Below are positions 44,501-46,100 of a DNA stretch of 46,100 nt, piece by piece. The translations under genes were made by a program, and so were the position numbers. The DNA comes from Halobellus clavatus (lineage in GTDB: Archaea > Halobacteriota > Halobacteria > Halobacteriales > Haloferacaceae): the NCBI RefSeq assembly GCF_900107195.1, contig NZ_FNPB01000020.1:1-46100 (forward strand), read 5' to 3'. A model generated the notes under the pieces. That model saw only the letters and a list, made by a program, of their open reading frames with translations, was not told the DNA's origin and searched no databases. Numbering within the stretch: position 1 is the stretch's first letter; each line of letters begins with the position of its first letter.

Positions 44501-45823
44501 GAGTTGGTCCGAAGAGGGAACGACGAGGAAGTTCGCGAGTTCGCGGCCGCTCAGGACGAATTCGGATCGAGTCTTGCCACGGCCGGTCGTAAGCTCGCGG
44601 TCCAAAAGCCGTTGCAGCGCGGTTCGTGCGTGCTGCTCTTTCTTCGCCTGCCGCAAGCCGTTGTCGCGCACCCGTTCGGCCTCCACTTCGTAGCACGGCC
44701 CATCGAGTGTATCGAAGACGGGGGCAAGTGACTCCAACCGCTCGTCGAGTTCCTCACGCTCGTCGTCACTGGATGGAACGCCAAGGGCGCGAATATTTGC
44801 GGTAAACGAGCGCTTCGCGTTTTTCGCCTCGATAGCTCCGACACGATCTGCTTGTGTGTCACTCAACTCCTCCCGGCTTCGGCGGTCAGAGCCGTCGTCA
44901 AACTCCAGGAGTGGCCCCAAAAACCGCTGCGCCCAGGTATCCCGCCCCTCGATGATGTCTTCCGTACGAACTTCAGCATCGCTCTGCCAGCTCGCCCGTC
45001 GCTGGAAGACGACGTGGAACGCCAGTGGCGCACTCGCCTCCGTCAAGTCATCGACGAGCGACGCGAGCGCGCCACCAGGCTGGTCGACGGCATCGGGACT
45101 CTCGTCTACATCGTCGCCAGTGAACGGCGAGAGCGAAGACATCCAGTCCTGTTTCCGAATCGCCGAGCCCTGCCACCGGACGCCGAGTGGGGAGACGGTA
45201 TCAGTCGCTGGCCGGGCAAGTACTGTTCCCTCTGACGTCATCGTTGGTTTCGCCAGCGTTGTGACCGGCTCATCTCTGGGAATCGCATCTGGTGGGGCGA
45301 GTTCGAGGGCAGTATCCCCAATCTCGATGATGTGGTCGACAGATGGGTCAGCGACCGTCTCTCCATCCGCGGCTGATTCGGCTTCTACTAGCTCGGATTG
45401 ATTGTTGTCGTCAGTCGCCAGCTCGTATTGCTCGTCAGGACCGAATTCGTACTGGAGGTCGTCCGACTCATACTGCTCGACGAATGTCTCCTGGTCGAAT
45501 TCGACGGGCTGCACGAGTCGCGATGCAACGTCGACCTCGGTGCGTTCGATGTCGAATGTCTCGGGATAGATCGACCGGAGACGCTTCTCGAGAGTGTCCA
45601 GATGCTCGTTGGCCCCGTAGTAGAATTCGACGGGCTCATCCGCACCGTCACTGAGTGCGAGGAATTCGAACCGGGGCGGTGTCTCGCTATGTAGTGGATT
45701 CAGTTTGTCGACCAGCCCTGTCGAGTCCCTTGCGGTCAGTTTGTGGAGGCTTTCCAGTGCCTGGGGCACACGCTCCGGCGTGAGCTGTTCAGATGTCGGC
45801 GTCACGCGAAGGTACTCACGCAT
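41504..45823 (-). CDS. HerA/VirB4-like ATPase, very large
   Basis: The product has 1439 residues from ATG 45823 (MREYLRVTPTSEQLTPERVP); ATG 45829 is an alternative, and both overlap the upstream gene by 8-14 bases. Walker A is FGTTGSGKSKALLN near residue 500, preceded by PMHYGRFG, and Walker B is NLLVDEAASV near 785, as in HerA/FtsK/VirB4 hexameric translocases. The sequence SMQFPEQLEAEGG after it is typical of that family. The first 480 residues are acidic and family-specific, and the last 500 include a possible restriction-like region (DDRFAIEVETTTPENPAKVL). Such haloarchaeal plasmid ATPases are thought to drive DNA transfer. It is the largest gene here and points to a conjugation-like module continuing to the right. 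Confidence 0.9.
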   Translation of the reverse strand: MREYLRVTPTSEQLTPERVPQALESLHKLTARDSTGLVDKLNPLHSETPPRFEFLALSDGADEPVEFYYGANEHLDTLEKRLRSIYPETFDIERTEVDVASRLVQPVEFDQETFVEQYESDDLQYEFGPDEQYELATDDNNQSELVEAESAADGETVADPSVDHIIEIGDTALELAPPDAIPRDEPVTTLAKPTMTSEGTVLARPATDTVSPLGVRWQGSAIRKQDWMSSLSPFTGDDVDESPDAVDQPGGALASLVDDLTEASAPLAFHVVFQRRASWQSDAEVRTEDIIEGRDTWAQRFLGPLLEFDDGSDRRSREELSDTQADRVGAIEAKNAKRSFTANIRALGVPSSDDEREELDERLESLAPVFDTLDGPCYEVEAERVRDNGLRQAKKEQHARTALQRLLDRELTTGRGKTRSEFVLSGRELANFLVVPSSDQLSVEGERGTRAEQQSRNPLARPHQDIMSEFRDGMAIGYALDDTGDPEDVPTRIPPRLLPMHYGRFGTTGSGKSKALLNDMLSLYDNTEGPTILVLPKNDEMAQNYMRAHARRFGMTDLKENVVYFPIPDVLPGFSFFDLEPSLESGRRREDAVRRKADHYEEILKLVMDEDRYKRATVAPTLIKTLITALFDEEYGRENGQYRESTDYFAHRQLEHVIDQLWEAGPPQPNLADAPRSSDEEVSRMIRRQFQHDSTTFDNVMGGVTHRLNYISQNPHLRRIFNNTENQFDFREVLDDNQVILFDLGDLRDEAARIMTGMILTNLDDALKDRKRDLTQYSDDYVVNLLVDEAASVVVSDIMNDLLEKGRGFRLSVGLSMQFPEQLEAEGGRKVYLNALNNIGTSLVSKINVDRELARAMAHEEMDPEDFANRIRSLPRGEWIGSVPSPVFGETGPYPFSLTPLEIPPGHPESEYPLTQREEEQFTETLASMHEDISDDYGVPAESDVSTASAPAELHEVLSIESDDLDVALAKVVRSRQLRDGCREENGWVDVESVDEDLRRLFEEVDAEPPSYEELADIRERSRHLDTTVDIEADEIRIRLTDAGEDIATPETGGVQAAGGHDHDTALLQIEEELTELGCTVSILAQDGSEKPDARASHPEVDDRFAIEVETTTPENPAKVLTNLRKAQAAGDIPLFVVQPGNDEIEWAKRVDGILTPPVRTLQNDETRFYTTDSNLTFNGGATEEGGVTAVRPATDDENGTHNIWQRDGDEIVLRDTSGTEHIRLPSLGNLSKDRVPAIYSYDHAADEYVVYEHGEQQIYETKSAFEDDWVRIKKPFVPEAELPVPDYTRSTYGIVILHDEAESVVYEDGEKRPLSAITDGSLHPVSSGSAAAEEPDQTPQPDSTVEEQQEISSPPSFESFVDEYLIEDADGAVPKDDVFGLYNDWAETHDIEDPLNKSWFTRKLNTHIKVDSTKKRIDGEPVRHYTGVRIRSEEDFQP

Positions 45824-46100
45824 CGTCATCACCTTCCTCTGAGTCCCCATCGGTCTCCGCTGGCGTCCGCTCGGGTGCAGTTTCTCCATTCCCGGTTGCT
45901 CGGGCTTCGAGGTCATCCTGGAATGTCTGGATATCCGGATTCACAGCGTCTTCACCAGCACCGGGGAGTGAGGTTCGCCGTTGCTCGGTCGGCTCGAAGT
46001 CGATGACCTGCTTCTCCTTGGGCATCGCTTTGACCTGGATGCCGCGCCACTCGCCGTCGACGCCCACGAGTGCCTCGGAGAAGCCGGCGTCCTCGTTGCC
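45816..46100 (-). CDS. Gene preceding the ATPase, 3' part only
   Basis: The frame enters at the right edge of the window (NEDAGFSEALVGVDGEWRGI) and ends at 45816 with a very acidic tail (GDSEEGDDDA). Visible sequence includes QVKAMPKEKQVIDFEPTEQR and a long disordered, Glu/Pro-rich C-terminus. No domain can be named from this part. It overlaps the start of the ATPase gene, so the two are coupled, as expected for components of one transfer apparatus. The start lies outside the window. Confidence 0.7.
   Translation of the reverse strand, partial: GNEDAGFSEALVGVDGEWRGIQVKAMPKEKQVIDFEPTEQRRTSLPGAGEDAVNPDIQTFQDDLEARATGNGETAPERTPAETDGDSEEGDDDA

Overview
The window is a piece of a haloarchaeal (class Halobacteria) extrachromosomal replicon, probably a megaplasmid or conjugative-type plasmid. 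The signs are strongly acidic proteins, GC-rich coding sequence, two archaeal transcription factor B (TFB) genes, an Orc1/Cdc6 initiator flanked by ORB-like repeats, promoters with a TATA element about 25-30 bases before a leaderless ATG, and several haloarchaeal insertion sequence families. I saw no rRNA, tRNA or CRISPR array.

Layout. 1-2224: two insertion sequences (an ISH8-like fragment and a complete tnpA+tnpB IS200/IS605 element), then a truncated gene and a Fic-family protein. 4-10 kb: a leftward block of plasmid genes (DUF6735-like protein, zinc-ribbon 'biosurfactant protein 1' homologue, a TFB gene split by a tnpB element). 10-20 kb: small regulators, ribbon-helix-helix and UPF0175 antitoxin-like genes, an OB-fold (RPA-like) protein, two PATE-type non-autonomous elements, a decayed tnpB, and a tnpB element carrying an AbrB-like gene. 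20-23 kb: a replication module (orc1 between ORB clusters). 23-30 kb: plasmid proteins of unknown function and an intact TFB. 28-34 kb: an insertion hot zone (two tnpB elements, an IS5-family element, a tnpB fragment, a third PATE-type element). 34-38 kb: toxin-antitoxin-like and regulatory genes. 38-46 kb: a primase-like protein, a tnpB element and a very large HerA/VirB4-like ATPase.

The replicon backbone is orc1 with its ORBs, the OB-fold protein, TFB, the primase-like protein and the HerA/VirB4-like ATPase, consistent with autonomous replication and possible DNA transfer. Much of the rest is mobile DNA. There are six intact tnpB genes in at least four sequence types but only one tnpA, so most elements could move only if TnpA acts in trans. 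The 3' ends of the tnpB genes, one coding-dead scar and the three PATE-type elements carry stem-loops whose stems differ in sequence but keep pairing, while their loops are conserved. I read these as guide RNA (omegaRNA/reRNA) scaffolds.

Other non-coding structure stands out: two families of long-spaced inverted repeats (four and three copies), an approximately 600-bp GC-rich leader duplicated upstream of the OB-fold gene and of tfb, and a five-copy TGGGTGGAACA cluster beside the ATPase gene. All function calls come from reading the sequence and from remembered family features; no database search was run.
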